Below are positions 33,907 to 44,145 of a stretch of DNA of 64,000 bases, in pieces (position 1 is the first letter of the stretch; the number at the start of each line of letters is the position of its first letter). Position numbers and translations under genes: made by a program. The notes under the pieces are model-generated. The model was not told where the DNA came from. It was given only the letters and a program-made list of their open reading frames with translations, and did no database searches. The stretch is from Protula sp. h YS-2021 (lineage: Eukaryota > Annelida > Polychaeta > Sabellida > Serpulidae): the NCBI GenBank assembly GCA_949752745.1, contig OX457026.1, forward strand, positions 32,938,911 through 33,002,910, written 5' to 3'.

Positions 33907-36900
33907 GTAGACTGTATTCTGACTGCAACGTAATAAAAGTGTAAATTGACCCCGAAGTGGGATTGTCTTAGCCTAGCCCACCGAGTAGATTAGTCCCAGT
34001 GGACCCTTTCTGTCTTCCTAGGTCAGAAAGGGTCACAGTTCCTGTAATAGAAATCACCATTGATCTCAATTTTCGCGGCTCTAGATCTTTCGGCGCATGT
34101 TCCAGAACACCGAGGTTCGGAGTGGCATGCCTTTTCTTAAAAAGCAAACTGAGAAGTATCCTGGCGCACTATTTTCGACCTCGTCCAAACTACCAAAGTG
34201 GAGTAAAGAGTGGTTTTACATCTGCAGATTCATTGTTGTTGTGGGCGATAATGAGAGATTCTTTATTGTGATCTGAAGAAAACATTTTTCTCATTACAAA
34301 ATTGTTATTTGACCATAGAAATTGTGCGCCATAATTTATAATTGGGTTATTTATGTGATGCACCCTTTCTAAAATAACGCCATTAGCCCCAGTCGTGCGC
34401 CGAGATTGAAAAATTGAGATCAATGACAAGTTATATTATAGGAACTATGACTCTTGCTGGGAAGCAAGAGTCATCTAGGACTATCTACTCGTAGTCCTAG
34501 ATGACTCTTGCTTCCCAGCAAGAGTCATAGTTCCTATAATATAACTTGTCATTGATCTCAATTTTTCATTGATCTCAATCTGGGACTACCGAGTAGACGG
34601 TTCTTGCGGTCTTCCTTGTAAGATAGAAAGGGTCCGCTGGGACTAGTCCCACCCCACAGAGGGTACGAGTATTGTACGTTGGTTCGGTTGTTCGGTTGAT
34701 ACAGCCTTTTCGGACACAACGAAAGACGAATGAAGAATTCTTGCGGACAGCATGCAATGCATTGTGGGTAACTGAGGGCATAATTAGCGATATTTGGAGT
34801 TTATCGCACTGTTTTATACCAATACTAATCCTTCGATATTTAAGTTAAGTAATAAAATTTTTCTAAACGGTAAAAACTTTTCAAAGAACTAACTTCCTGG
34901 CATGTGACAAGTAGGCCAAAATGTATTCAATCGGCCCAGAACGACTGGGGCTAATGGCGTTATTTTAGAAAGGGTGCATCACATAAATAACCCAATTATA
35001 AATTATGGCGCACAATTTTTGTGTTCAAATAACAATTTTGTAATGAGAAAAATAGATGTTTTCTTTAGATCAGAATAAACAATCTCCCATTATCGCCCAC
35101 AACAACAATGAATCTGCAGTTGTAAAACCACTCTTTACTCCACTTTGGTAGTTTGGACGAGGTCGAAAATAGTGCGCCAGGATACTTCTCAGTGTGCTTT
35201 TTAAGAAAAGGCATGCCACTCCGAACCTCGGTGTCCTTGAACATGCGCCGAAAGATCTAGAGCCGTGAAAATTGAGATCAATGGTGATTTCTGTTACAGG
35301 AACTGTGACCCTTTCTGACCTAGGATGACAGAAAGGGTCCACTGGGACTACCGAGTAGACGGTTCTTGCGGTCTTCCTTGTAAGATAGAAAGGGTCCGCT
35401 GGGACTAGTCCCACCCCACAGAGGGTACGAGTATTGTACGTTGGTTCCAAGTCAGTTCTGTTTATCTTTGCTCAGCATGTCAGAACCCACCGATTGTTCG
35501 GTTGATACAGCCTTTTCGGACACAACGAAAGACGAATGAAGAATTCTTGCGGACAGCATGCAATGCATTGTGGGTAACTGAGGGCATAATTAGCGATATT
35601 TGGAGTTTATCGCACTGTTTTATACCAATACTAATCCTTCGATATTTAAGTTAAGTAATAAAATTTTTCTAAACGGTAAAAACTTTTCAAAGAACTAACT
35701 TCCTGGCATGTGACAAGTAGGCCAAAATGTATTCAATCGGCCCAGAACAAGAAAAATACCGTGCTATATTTGGTATAAAACAGTGAGAAAATATGCGTTT
35801 TTACCCGACGCAAGCACTGGCACTTTTTGAACTCGTGACGAAAATGTTAATTCTCATTGGTGGATGTAAGGTTGTGACGTGTAGTCGTCTTCAAGAATCG
35901 AAAGATGAGACCAATGGTCACTTCTATTACAGGAACTGTGACCCTTTCTGTCCTAGGAAGATAGAAAGGGTCCGCTGCGACTATGAAGCGCTCTTCTGAG
36001 CTACTATATATGTATGTAGCTCCAAGAAGCAGCTCTCTACTGGGGGATCAGCTATTGCTTCTAATCCTCACCATATAATGATATCCAAGTCTACTGCGCT
36101 TGCTTTGAGGCGCCTCTGTGGCGATGTTATGCAAGATTCAGCGACCCACTTCCTTATTGGCATTTGCTAACGGCCCTCAAAGTACAACGGCAATGATGTA
36201 CAAGCGTATTACGCTTTCTTTAAAAGAAAAGAATACGGAAATAACCACAGATCTCCTGCGATAATTGGTTTCTTTACATCCACTGAACATGGCTTATTAT
36301 GTGGAAAAAAATGACAGTAGATTTTGGAATTACCCATAAAAATTTTTTAGTTTGTATTTTAAAGCATGGAAGAAATTTAAAGTTAAATATTGTGGGTGTA
36401 GAGAATATATTTGTACCTAAATATACATCTATCTGCTATTTGTGTATACATTTTACAGATGATCAATAACCGCTTTATTTAAATTTTTGGTCACCTCACT
36501 TTGGTCACATTTGACAAGTGAGTGAGGAAACTGACTTTTTGCACTTTAACGAAGAAATAAAAGACATGCATCCTTTTAAAAATTGTGCCTGTTATGCAGA
36601 AAGAGTGTAGTGTGCATGAACTTTCAGTAAATTTTTGAATGATAGGAACTGATATGCATAGTTGGTGCTTCAGAATTATATGAAGTTGACCTCTATTAGT
36701 GGAACTATGGAAGACTTCATAGCTCTCTTAGAGATATACGAATTTATTTAAGGAAAAGCTGAGCTAGTATGTGCGTGTACACGGGTTGTACTCCCGTATC
36801 GCCCAAGCCACATGGGTCCAAGGTCTGTCTTTGCTATTATTCTTAGTCCCAGTGGACCCTTTCTATCCCTCACAGCAGAAATGTCCGCCTGTCGGATATT

Positions 36901-39900
36901 CAGGGACTGAAATTCAACTAGCAGTTTTTTTCTTTAAAAGTACAGTAAATAGAATCGTGACACATTATTTTGAACTTCGACGAAACTCCTAAACTCGAGT
37001 AAAGAATGCTATTTTTTTTTTTTTTTTTTTTTAGAAAATAGGTGTCAAATAAATGTATTTTTTTCCAGCTCTCATAGTCATGTGACTAAAGTGACTAAAA
37101 TCGCAATGTGCTCGTGCTTGATGCTTCTTCAACAGTCGCTAGGTGTGGAGACCGAATGCCTCAAGTAGTTAGTCGTTGGATTCGATAATCACGAGGTCGC
37201 GAGTTCAAGCCCCGCTCTAGGCATACTTATTCATTGTCCCCCTTCCTAGGTTTTGCAGGCCATATTATACGCTAAACTGTAATCACCTATACATGTATAC
37301 TATGCGCCTATATATATATATATATATATAGGCGCATAGTAAACCGACTGGAGCCACATTATATAAAAGCATCAATACAAAAAGAAAGCAAACATTTCGA
37401 TTTCTTTCTTTTCTTCTTTCTTTCCCTCCTTTCCTCCCTTTCGCCATCCCAAATAGCTCTTTAGCGGAGTTGTATTTTTGTTATCGGTTCGGCATCGATA
37501 CCAACCGACCAATTCTGATTTCTGATCCAGGGTTGGTCGTTTTTTAGGCCCCAACCCTTCGGATTGAGGCCTATAGGTTTGGGGTGTCCCTCCGTCTGTC
37601 CGCCCGTCTGTCCGTCATCGCTTTATACCCCTATGAATTTGGGGGGCGGTTGGGGCCTGCTTGTGTTTCACAAATACTTACTTGTTTTTCTCCGTTTATG
37701 GATACAGCATAAATATACATGAACGCCTTCATACTAGGTTTTGGCGTTCGGTAAAAACTGGCCAAATAAACGGATAGCTTTAGGAGAAACACAAGCAATA
37801 TTGTTCGTCTCACAGATCTAGCTCGATTACTTTTCATAGCAATGTTGGCCATGAGGCCTTCTACCAAATGTAAATTTTGTCAACATTGATTGGGTTCTGC
37901 TTCACCCTTTGTAATGTCTGCGCTTTTTTCGGCTGGGCACAATGTCCACGGAATTCTTGTTAAAATACTAATTCAGAAGGAATTATTTACGCAATAAAGC
38001 ATACCCCACCCGTCTGCAACTAGACTGAAATTCTCAGAAAATAACATTATCTGAAATGAGGTTTTGACCGTACATTCAATGTGGTCACAATGTAGCCATC
38101 CATCGTTTGAAAATATACTTGTCACAAAGTTAGATCGTATGGGTATGCAACTTATACCGTGAAAAGTTGGGGTGGCTCACCTCTTTCCAGGGGTGCAGTG
38201 AAGTAGGGTTTCAGCAGTACACTTGCCTTTGTTGGAAAGCAGGAAGAGCTCAACGGTGAAAATACGTATTTTGCTAAAATGTAACCATATTCAACAGTTA
38301 GTGTGCCGAAACGTTTACCCTGGCAAGTTGTTTCAAATAGCCACGAAAACACTAACTAAATATATGCCGAAACCTTAAGCTTCAAATCCCCACACTTTTT
38401 GCCTGCGTGTATTTTTACCTGTACATTGTAGAGCCTCTCGGGCCTAGGGCAAGCCACAAACCCGCCTCCCCCCCCCCCCCCCCCGGGCTATATATTATGT
38501 ATGGTCGGGTTAACGATCAGGTCTAATATATTTATTTGGTCGAATCGCTTCATGAAATTTGTTACGAAGATTTCGTAGTAATGTCAAGGAATGTTATTAG
38601 CAACAAATATGAAAACATGATACATGTTTACATTTTTGTGTCCCATATATTTATTTGACCGATTTGAAAACTGCTATTGGACAGAAAGATGCACCCTATA
38701 GGTGCGCTACCAATGCCGTAAAATTTTGGGCGGAACACCCTGCTACTTGGGGAGGGGGGACCTTGAACCCTGACACCCCCCCCCCCCATGGACATATATA
38801 TTTTAAATGACCGGAAGACCTATCCGTAAGCCGCAGAGGTCATGATCATGAAAAACAGACAATATTTCGAAAGCCGTATGAGAAGCGACATTTTTAAATA
38901 TTTAAACAAATTCAATTTTTAAACAGTTCAAGAACAGAGACGGCTTTCTGTAGAAGACTGACGTCATTTTTAATCACAGAGGTCAAACACATGTATTTTC
39001 TAACAGCTATTGAATATATCGAAAACCGAAAGAGGTTGCCACGTGACAATGCGATATGGGGGCTATGCTGCGTTGAGAATAAATTGTTACACATTTGTTT
39101 CTGACTTGGTTGTTTTAGGTCATTGTTGCGGTGCATCTGGTCCTCACCGTCTGGTTAGTAAAGATTTCTTATTGTTTTTGTCTATAAATATAAAAATGAA
39201 ACCTGTTAAAAAGTTATAAAATATGGAACTAAGTAATAATGATGGTAACAATAATAATAATCACAGTAACAATATTAATGAGCATTGATAAGACTGACAT
39301 TGGGGTTTCTATTTTAGGGCATCAATGCGAGGGACCCCGTTTCTGGATACAGCATATATATACATGAACGCCTTCATACTAGCCTTTGGTGTTTGGGCAA
39401 TTGCAGTTCCCGAGTCAGCCGACGCTGTCTTAATGGTAGAAATTATACATTAAATTTGCTTAGTGTTAATAGTTCAGTGAAACAAGGCAGAGAGCCTGTA
39501 AGAGTATCTTATTTGTGTGACATGTCTGACTGCTCAGTGCTTCACTATCAGTGCTTTGGTTCTTAGACTACCTGAATAAAACTAAACTAAAACTAAACTA
39601 AACATTTTATTAAAAGAAAAAAAGACAATTATTTGAAAGATCTGTGATGTTTCCGCCATAATAGACAACAGACGTTCCATCTTTGTTGTTCTCTAAAAAC
39701 CTTTTCTTGTCCTCTTTTCAGTTTTTCCTCATGAATGTTTTGAGCATTGTAATGGATATTATATTTTTGGCCACACTAGCACCCACTGCGAAAAGCGCAT
39801 TTGAGCACCTTGGCGTTGGCGGTAAGGACTATGTTTCATTTTCATTTCATTATTATATTAACTCATACAAAAGTATTTAATTTATGAAACAGTATTGAAA

Positions 39901-41734
39901 GTTTTCAGGTGCTATTGCTATTTGTCTAGGATTTAATATAGACCTTATGTTTTAATTCCTGCTTCTCACGCGTTGTTTCATAATGAGAGATCATGTGTTA
40001 CAACAGCATGGGAGGGAGAACATGTAAAATTGTACGTTAATTCATTCTCTGTACCTCTTGATACTATAGTATGGTTCAACATTATCAACAGGCTTGCTCT
40101 CGAATAAGTTTTAACTTCCAGCTAAGCCTTTCTAGTCTTATAATGTAATATACTCATTTAGAATTTGTACTCTTCTTGTGTACTGCATATGCATCAAAAA
40201 GGTTAAATTTGTATACTTTGTTTGCGGCTAGAATAAATAAATAAATTTTACTAGCAATGAACACTCTCTTTGGGCAAATCGATGGGGCTGGCCCGCTGGG
40301 TCTCGACGCTGTGGTGGACCTGTTTTTTTTGTGAATGATTTGCGGTCATAATTTACTGTATTAAAAAAAAAACGAGAAATGTAAACTAAAAGAATGAATG
40401 TCATACTTTTGTAGCCGAACTGATTTAGTTAAATAATGAATATGTATTAATTTTATATCGTGTTCTGTTTTATGTTTGCTGTTAAGTGTGAACATAAAAT
40501 TACATAATTTACAGTCTTAAAAAAATGTGAAGGTAAAGTTGAATATCATACACTGAGTTTTGTAGCGGAATGGATTTAGTAAAATAATGAATATTAACTT
40601 TTTATATTTCAGTTGGTCTTTTCAGATTCTCTCTTGGGTATCCTTTTACATTAAGACATCGATGTACTAATAAGCAGAATATAACCTCATGCAGTACAGA
40701 TTCGTGTTTTTTTCTCTGTTCGCTAGAATATTGAAATGTTTTTAGTTTTTGCTGTGTATTATTGACTACAATAACTGTGAGATGTGAACTGACAAAGCTT
40801 CTTATGGTTTTCCTCTGCTCTTGGCAAACCACTACCTTAACTTACATTAGAATGTCCATATTGAATCTTCTAATAAAGCCGTTTACAAGTTTCATACTGT
40901 ACAGAATCCACCAGAGCAGAGGGGGTCAGTACGGCGACTTGGGCATCCCCGGCGTGCCTAACTTCTCAGGTAGCTTGTCATTTTAGTCGTCTTTTTTTTT
41001 TTATTCACAACGATTGGTTAATGAGGCGTGTGGATAACGAAAATATTGGCGTAGGCACTCCGTAATATCTTTTTTTTTTTGGTTATTGCTCTCATTTTTC
41101 GAAAATATTCGAAATAGGTCCGGTTTCTGTGTTGATGGTGGTATAAAGTGGCGTTAATCAAAATTGATATTGAATATTTAGCCGAATAAGCATGGGGCAG
41201 AAAAAACGTACTGTTTTTGTATTAAAGAGAGCCCTGGGCGTTGTGGTTCGCCTTTAATTTTTGTTACACTAAAAAGCCGTGGACCCGAGTTGAGATCAGG
41301 TGGGGCCAAGGGATCGTGGGTAAAGTACCTACCGTTGTGATTTGCGTTTTATGAACCTAATAGCTTCTGTAGTAGATTGAAGTATTAAGTTTCCTTCACA
41401 TCCTCAGTTGGTTAAGTGCGATATAGTAAGAACGAACAATTTTTTTGTTCTGTATTATGATGAATTTGGTTTTCAAACATACTAAATGTGTGATTTACAA
41501 ACGTTGCATGAAAGCCGTAGATATAAACGAAAAGGAAAATAGCTAAGCGAGTGCTTATTTAAGATCTTTGAACATTGCCATTTCTAGTTTGTGAACGTGT
41601 TTATGTTTTTTTCTTTTTCAGGTCCCTCCACAGCGAGTGGCAGAGGCTATGAGAATATAGATCAGAGTGTTCCATCCAACGTTTCGAATGTGGAAACAGC
41701 CGCACCGCACAAGGCGTATAAACCACCGCAATAA
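33877..41734 (+). CDS. AGTRAP: AGTRAP-like type-1 angiotensin II receptor-associated protein, six exons
   Basis: In mammals this small multi-pass membrane protein binds the tail of the angiotensin AT1 receptor and promotes its internalisation. Exons: 33877-33906, 39119-39153, 39318-39435, 39722-39821, 40851-40969, 41622-41734, giving about 171 residues. Family features: short SLK before exon 2, VIVAVHLVLTVW helix, MNAFILAFGVWAIA helix with ESADAV (human ALGVWAVAQRDSIDAI), VMDIIFLAT, KPFTSFILYRIHQSRGG, then a polar tail with GYENIDQ. Odd point: exon 4 ends in phase 1 by its GTAAGG donor, but exon 5 needs two bases before its ATG-containing frame, so one base is unaccounted for. Intron 1 is 5.2 kb and full of repeats. 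AATAAA at 43397 and 43702 are candidate poly(A) signals. The role outside vertebrates is unknown to me. Confidence 0.85.
33980..34404 (+). repeat. Nested repeat block: unit A, copy 1
   Basis: It matches 34944-35360 in inverted orientation across its whole length; the shared stretch even preserves a 90-residue open frame on both copies, which is probably incidental. Its left end, GTAGATTAGTCCCAGTGGACC then CTTTCTGTC, is a terminal-repeat word found several more times nearby (35340, 35940, 36845). Confidence 0.85.
34407..34568. repeat. Perfect palindrome, 77-bp arms, 8-bp loop
   Basis: The arms 34407-34483 and 34492-34568 are exact inverted copies around the loop TCTACTCG. Each arm contains a second hairpin, GACTCTTGCT...AGCAAGAGTC. 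The arm is a diverged form of the terminal word seen in unit A (GTTCCTATAAT versus GTTCCTGTAAT, ATTGATCTCAAT in both), so it is two element ends joined head to head. Confidence 0.93.
34580..34942 (+). repeat. Nested repeat block: unit B, copy 1
   Basis: It is identical by eye to 35342-35748 except for a 44-bp stretch present only in the second copy. Starts CTGGGACTACCGAGTAGACG and ends AATCGGCCCAGAAC. Confidence 0.92.
34944..35360 (-). repeat. Nested repeat block: unit A, copy 2 (inverted)
   Basis: Inverted partner of 33980-34404, differing by scattered substitutions. It separates the two copies of unit B. Confidence 0.85.
35342..35748 (+). repeat. Nested repeat block: unit B, copy 2
   Basis: Direct copy of 34580-34942 with 44 extra bases (35448-35491, approximate). 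The near-identity points to a recent duplication. Confidence 0.92.
35900..35985. repeat. Extra copy of the block's terminal word
   Basis: ACAGGAACTGTGACCCTTTC then TGTCCTAGGAAGATAGAAAG matches the ends of units A and B. It forms an inner hairpin: CCCTTTCTGTC versus GATAGAAAGGG. A weaker copy, TTAGTCCCAGTGGACCCTTT, lies at 36844. Confidence 0.65.
36013..36760 (+). repeat. Dispersed repeat B, copy 3
   Basis: It aligns with 5994-6770 from TAGCTCCAAGAAG to the CTTCATAGCTC word. In AGTRAP intron 1. Confidence 0.7.
37155..37225 (+). repeat. tRNA-like SINE head (Ile-AAT-like fold) or tRNA pseudogene
   Basis: TGCCTCA...CTAGGCA ends pair at five of seven positions. An A-box-like TAGTTAGTCGTTGG and a B-box-like GCGAGTTCAAGCCC lie at tRNA spacing. 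The middle arm can fold with loop ATAATCA, which would place AAT as anticodon. The imperfect stem and the trailing sequence up to a hairpin suggest a SINE rather than a working tRNA. Confidence 0.55.
37298..37341. repeat. Perfect 44-bp palindrome with AT core
   Basis: TACTATGCGCC is followed by (TA)n and then GGCGCATAGTA. Every base pairs. It could extrude as a cruciform. Confidence 0.9.
37540..37686 (+). repeat. Dispersed repeat A, copy 2
   Basis: The reverse-oriented partner of 5640-5795: CCCCAACCCTTCGGATTG, CCTATAGGTTTGGGGTGTCC, a TCCGTCTGTCCG run, ATCGCTTTATACCCCTA, ending ACAAATACTTACTT. It stops a few bases before the AGTRAP exon-3 copy. Confidence 0.8.
37692..37751 (+). pseudogene. 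Decayed partial copy of AGTRAP exon 3 within intron 1
   Basis: About 60 bp match exon 3 (39334-39393) with roughly one mismatch in ten: TGGATACAGCAT, ATATACATGAACGCCTTCAT, ACTAG, TTTGG. It would encode MNAFILGFGVR and then a stop where exon 3 has a Trp. There is no acceptor AG beside it. It is either an exon duplication that decayed or a fragment carried with repeat A. Confidence 0.8.
38465..38484. repeat. Poly-C run in AGTRAP intron 1
   Basis: About 18 C in a row. The rest of 37760-39118 is intron sequence with no feature recognised. Confidence 0.8.
39119..39153 (+). CDS. AGTRAP: AGTRAP exon 2
   Basis: 35 bp, VIVAVHLVLTV plus two bases of a split Trp codon. The acceptor is TGTTTTAG and the donor GTTAGT. 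Start of the first membrane helix. Confidence 0.8.
39318..39435 (+). CDS. AGTRAP: AGTRAP exon 3
   Basis: The acceptor is ATTTTAG and the donor GTAGAA. After the split Trp it reads ASMRGTPFLDTAY then MNAFILAFGVWAIAVPESAD, the second helix. Its middle is duplicated at 37692-37751. Confidence 0.88.
39722..39821 (+). CDS. AGTRAP: AGTRAP exon 4
   Basis: The acceptor is CTTTTCAG and the donor GTAAGG. It encodes FFLMNVLSIVMDIIFLATLA (third helix) and then EHLGVG, matching the human FGVG just before the fourth helix. Ends in phase 1. Confidence 0.85.
39822..40850 (+). other. AGTRAP intron 4
   Basis: Holds a two-copy tandem repeat: 40365-40460 and 40517-40608 share TGTAGC-GAA, ATTTAGT-AAATAATGAATAT and TTTTATAT, period ~150 bp. 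The intron's phase does not match at the two ends as I have placed them. Confidence 0.6.
40851..40969 (+). CDS. AGTRAP: AGTRAP exon 5
   Basis: The acceptor is TTACATTAG and the donor GTAGCT. The frame that matches the family begins one base in: MSILNLLIKPFTSFILYRI (fourth helix) then HQSRGGQYGDLG (human MYRERGGEL). Its start phase disagrees with exon 4 by one base. Confidence 0.82.
41622..41734 (+). CDS. AGTRAP: AGTRAP exon 6 (last)
   Basis: The acceptor is TTTTTCAG. It encodes a polar tail with GYENIDQ (human SAYQTIDSAEAP) and ends KPPQ then TAA at 41732-41734. Confidence 0.8.
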
Positions 41735-43982
41735 GAGGAGTTCCACCCCTCAACGTACACAAAACTCCGTAATTTCAGATAGTTGCACGACTATCAGCCT
41801 TGAAATAATTTCTGTCATTTTAGATACTTGAGTGAAAAATTTCTAGGATGTGGTTCTTTTCCAGTTAAATTTGGATACAATTGCTATATGCATGAAGTAA
41901 CGTTTCTGGGAAAAAGGTGTTCATCTGTTGTTCCTCAAGGCTGTGCTTCTTGCAGTTACCATAGAAATGGTGGTTTTCTGGTGGAGCCGTTTGCATAAAA
42001 GTTTCTGAAATGATTCCGAGTGCTGTTTAAGCATGTAAAAATGTAAAGACAATTCTATATATATATAATCGGGGGATTGATTCCTTGTACATAATTGGTA
42101 ACTAAATATTGTACTGAAATAACGAATGAAAGTCATGTTGTTTGATGAGAGATGTCTGAACAATGGAGGAAATATGTTGCCAGCTGTATAGAGCACGAGG
42201 TGTTCGTTGTTTAGATGAGGCATTTAAATTAAAACTTCAGTCAAGTGATAGGCTTTACGGTCAAGGCAAGAGAGAGAATGAGAGATGGTAAAAACTCTGA
42301 AATTCAAAGTCAGAAGTGTAAATGGTTTATTTTTGCATCCAATTAAAGTATTTCATTGGCCACTGTAAGAAAGGAAAGGTGTGTTAAAGGTTAAAATATA
42401 GCGCATCTAATTTTAAAGACAACAATTTTCTGTGCGTAACTTTATGCTTGCGTTGCAAACTTGCTAAAAAAGGGCGCCTGTCCTCTCATACTCATATCGA
42501 CGCTTTCAACTGGTCCCACAAAAGTACATTCTTTGTCATAAATACGGTTGAGTATGTGTTTTTTTTATAGCAGTATTGATTTACTTTACGTATTTAAACC
42601 TCGCTGACGTCATGTCTTCACTTCGTCTCAGTGTGACCTCTTTTTCCCGCTGCTTTACTATGTTTGTGTTCGCTTAATGCCACCGACTGTTTTACTATTT
42701 AATTGTTTCAAATGTTTAAATTCTATCTTATATTTTGATATAACTACAGGTATTTAGTTTGTAGCATAGAGTATGGTAGGGAATCTTTGAAGTCGATGCG
42801 AGCGTCCCCATGAACAGCTCATGGTTACAAGACGGTCATAAGCATTGTGTGACGTAACATTTTTTCCATGTTCCGGTTTCATAAAGACGGTGTTTTCTCT
42901 CAGTTTGTTTGTGAGATTAAAAAAATGGGCGTGTACTTTTAACTTGTCAACTTCACATGGCTTGAAAACAGAAGAAAACAAAGACAATTTGATTGTGCAG
43001 TGTAGCATATACAGATGCAGCTGCTGTAGTTACCCTACAAAGATACTAGAAACAACCAAACATTACCTCCCTCCGTTCTGGACATTCCTTAAAAATCATC
43101 ATTTACATAGTATATGTATTATTCACTCACTACAAAAAAAGGTATAAAAAATAGGTTAAATCAAACAATTTGGTGTAATTCTTCTGTGAAAGTTTTTTTT
43201 TGAAATTGACAAGAATGCAAGACGATTGTGACGTCACCGAAATGGAATGACGTGTTCTGTGGCTCCGCCCCCATTGTAGATAAGTAGTACAGTACTGTAT
43301 ACAGTTTCACTAGCAAGTTGATGTGCAATACTGCTTGGGGAGGAAACCAGTCCTTGTTCTGACATACTACTGTGTTGTCACGATAAGTAGTTTTCTAATA
43401 AAATAAGCTTCTAACTAGTCATAATATAAATTGTAGATAACGTGTACGATGTTGTTATTCGAACGCATTTCGAAAAGTACGGGATCAAATGCAATATTAT
43501 TTCGGTAAGGGAGTGTGAACATTCAGAATGTGCATGCCAAATAGCAGTATGTTTTTCTTGGTACACGGCACGAATGCGTTTAGTGGGAACCAATCAATAT
43601 CGAGTCATCTGGGCAATTAGAACTTTATATGCTGTTTGTATGTGGCCTTTTGTATGCAGTATATTTATAAAGTTACCACCAAGTAGTGTAGCAATTTGAA
43701 AAATAAATGGCCTTTTGTTGTGCACATTAAAATTGAACGCCATACTCCTCTTTTCGTGTCTCTTTGTTCAGTATTTGTTAGTTCTTTTTTTTTTTTTGTT
43801 ACTACAGAGGGTATTTAAAATGAGGCCAGATGCATTGTCGTACAGAGGCTAAGTATTTATCAATATAGGCAAAAGAAAAAAAAAACAAAAAAGAGAGATT
43901 AAAACGTTTACACACTGATGTACAAGTAGAAGCACGAAATAAAGGTGACTAAAGGAGCCACTTGAATTGTTTTAAGTACATG
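41735..43982. other. AGTRAP 3' UTR and downstream; no other gene recognised
   Basis: Non-coding; includes ATTAAA and AATAAA words (43397, 43702). Open frames are short and without homology. Confidence 0.35.
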
Positions 43983-43988
43983 TTATAA

Positions 43989-44139
43989 CAGGGTTCGCGC
44001 TGGGTTCTCAGGAAAGTGAGTCAAAAAAGGAAAGTATGATTCAGTTGGGTCCAGAAAGACTCGGTGGGCTCCGAAAAAGTGAGTCGTTTCGTAAAAAATG
44101 CCCAAAAAGTGGACAAAAACCCCGCCAACGCGAGCCCTG
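43989..44139. mobile_element. 151-bp MITE with hAT-like ends
   Basis: Ends CAGGGTTCGCGCTGG and, read inward from the right, CAGGGCTCGCGTTGG. TTATAA flanks both sides (43983-43988 and 44140-44145). The CAGGG start suggests hAT, but that group makes 8-bp duplications and only 6 bp match here. Confidence 0.75.
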
Positions 44140-44145
44140 TTATAA

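Noticed and set aside
33999..34271. 90-residue frame that is also open in the inverted copy at 35070-35450
   Set aside because: Conservation follows from recent duplication of the DNA, not from selection on protein; no homology seen.
37155..37225. Functional tRNA-Ile gene
   Set aside because: Two mismatches in the acceptor stem, a pyrimidine at position 37, and a SINE-like tail argue against it.
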